Origin: Algoriphagus sp.
GTDB lineage: Bacteria; Bacteroidota; Bacteroidia; Cytophagales; Cyclobacteriaceae
DNA: 64,000 nt
NCBI GenBank assembly: GCA_018336015.1
Contig: JAGXQZ010000011.1
Coordinates: 1-64,000 of the forward strand
Direction of reading: 5' to 3'
Position 1 is the first letter of the stretch, and each line of letters opens with the position of its first letter. Both the position numbers and the translations under genes were made by a program. This document shows, piece by piece, positions 63,254 through 64,000 of this stretch. Under the pieces are notes generated by a model. It was not told the origin of the DNA. It searched no databases and saw only the letters and a list, made by a program, of their open reading frames with translations.

Positions 63254-63903
63254 GCATCCGCGTAGGAATTGTAGAAGACAACCCCACTATACTCCAATCG
63301 ATTGGCCAACGACTGGAGAAGATTTCTGATATTCAAATCAAAACCAAGGCTGTGCATGGCAAGGAAATCCTGAACAAACTGGCAATAGATTCGAATTTGG
63401 ATCTGATCTTCATGGATATCGAAATGCCTGAAATGGACGGAATCGAAGCCACAGCACAGATCAAGATCCGCTATCCACAGATCAAAATCATCATGCTGAC
63501 TGTGTTTGACACGGAGGACAAAATCTTTCAGGCGATCCGGGCAGGAGCTGACGGCTATTTACTTAAGGATGCCGAACATGGCTATTTGGAAAAATCCATC
63601 CAAGATGTGCTTTCAGGTGGTGCGGCTATGACACCATCCATTGCTTTAAAAACCATTCGGCTGTTAAGAAATCCTCAATTGCCTATTGAGCAGGAAAAAA
63701 TCGAAACTTACAGGCTTTCCAAACGAGAGATCGAGATTTTGGAACAACTCAGCAAAGGGCTCAAGTACAAAAACATTGCTGACAACCTGTTTTTGTCTGT
63801 GGGTACCGTAAAAAAGCACGTGGACAATGTCTACGAAAAACTCCAAGCTCACAACAAACTGGAAGCCATACACAAGGCAAAAACCAGTCGACTGATCGAT
63901 TAG
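63250..63903 (+). CDS. NarL/LuxR-type response regulator
   Basis: This 217-residue protein has a receiver domain with the acidic pair VEDN at residues 8-11, phospho-acceptor Asp56 (LDLIFMDIEMPEMDG) and Lys in DGYLLKDAEHG. A C-terminal LuxR HTH (about residues 150-210) follows, SKREIEILEQLSKGLKYKNI and SVGTVKKHVDNVYEKL. It is translationally coupled to the kinase and is its expected partner. Candidate targets are the TonB-receptor gene upstream or the gene starting at 63974. Confidence 0.95.
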   Translation: MSIRVGIVEDNPTILQSIGQRLEKISDIQIKTKAVHGKEILNKLAIDSNLDLIFMDIEMPEMDGIEATAQIKIRYPQIKIIMLTVFDTEDKIFQAIRAGADGYLLKDAEHGYLEKSIQDVLSGGAAMTPSIALKTIRLLRNPQLPIEQEKIETYRLSKREIEILEQLSKGLKYKNIADNLFLSVGTVKKHVDNVYEKLQAHNKLEAIHKAKTSRLID

Positions 63904-63973
63904 AATACTGAAAATGGCGTATTTCTGAGGCTGAATTTCCCGCCTACTTTCGAGAAAACAATCGAAAGCAAAA

Positions 63974-64000
63974 ATGAAATTCAAACAGATTTTTATCCTC
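63974..64000 (+). CDS. Start of the next gene (truncated by the window)
   Basis: An ATG at 63974 is followed by Lys-Phe-Lys-Gln-Ile-Phe-Ile-Leu to the window edge. The basic-then-hydrophobic start suggests a signal peptide. Only nine codons are visible, so this is a tentative call. Confidence 0.35.

Overview
The window looks like a chromosomal segment of a marine or freshwater-type Bacteroidota in the order Cytophagales (Cyclobacteriaceae/Algoriphagus-like). The reasons are a SusC/SusD pair, a type III glutamine synthetase, OMP_b-brl-type TonB receptors, menaquinone genes (men), Bacteroidota promoters of the form TTG-N19-TAnnTTTG, few Shine-Dalgarno sites, and many short palindromic intergenic repeats. 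Assignment below phylum is an inference from gene content; there is no rRNA or tRNA gene to fix it. I saw no prophage, IS transposase, CRISPR array or tRNA. Layout: 1-2.9 kb holds two tandem paralogues, each a secreted sensor-like domain, one membrane span and a small basic cytoplasmic domain. 3.5-11.5 kb is a minus-strand nutrient-uptake locus: SusC, SusD lipoprotein, a ROK kinase-like protein and an exported FAD oxidoreductase, with three 92-bp tandem repeats between the last two. 12.2-14.4 kb is glnN (glutamine synthetase III), followed by mtaB (tRNA methylthiotransferase). 16-16.9 kb is a frameshifted GIY-YIG nuclease gene bracketed by two direct copies of a tandem-repeat block, and then glgB. 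19-25.3 kb is a run of short unrelated genes (VOC protein, AraC regulator with a cupin, THI5/NMT1-like protein, VanZ, pirin, OsmC). 25.5-34.7 kb is mostly minus strand: katG, an acyl-CoA dehydrogenase-like flavoprotein, an esterase, a GMC oxidoreductase, an ABC permease and miaE. 34.8-39.7 kb has a porin overlapping lpxK, then Nif3 and a zinc-ribbon coiled-coil protein. 40.9-44.2 kb is an operon thioesterase-menF-menD; the pathway resumes at 53.2-55.2 kb with menB and menE, divergently arranged. Between them lies the histidine degradation cluster: LysR regulator, hutH, hutI, hutU, hutG, interrupted by an opposite-strand Uma2 nuclease gene. 55-58 kb carries small and regulatory genes, including a LexA-like HTH-S24 protein co-transcribed with an 85-residue protein behind a candidate operator. 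58.4-64 kb is a TonB-dependent receptor followed by a TPR-histidine kinase and NarL-type response regulator. How they work together: hutHIUG turn histidine into glutamate, and glnN can reassimilate the released ammonia. menF, menD, menB, menE and probably the hotdog thioesterase build the naphthoquinone head of menaquinone. The susCD-ROK-oxidoreductase block looks like uptake plus intracellular handling of an oligosaccharide or related solute, but no glycoside hydrolase is present. Points that stand out are the GIY-YIG gene framed by repeats, the 92-bp repeats between ROK and oxidoreductase, a family of 31-33 bp palindromes in four intergenic gaps, a men-operon terminator inside the coding end of the opposing gene, and several start codons corrected by promoters that overlap the longer frame.
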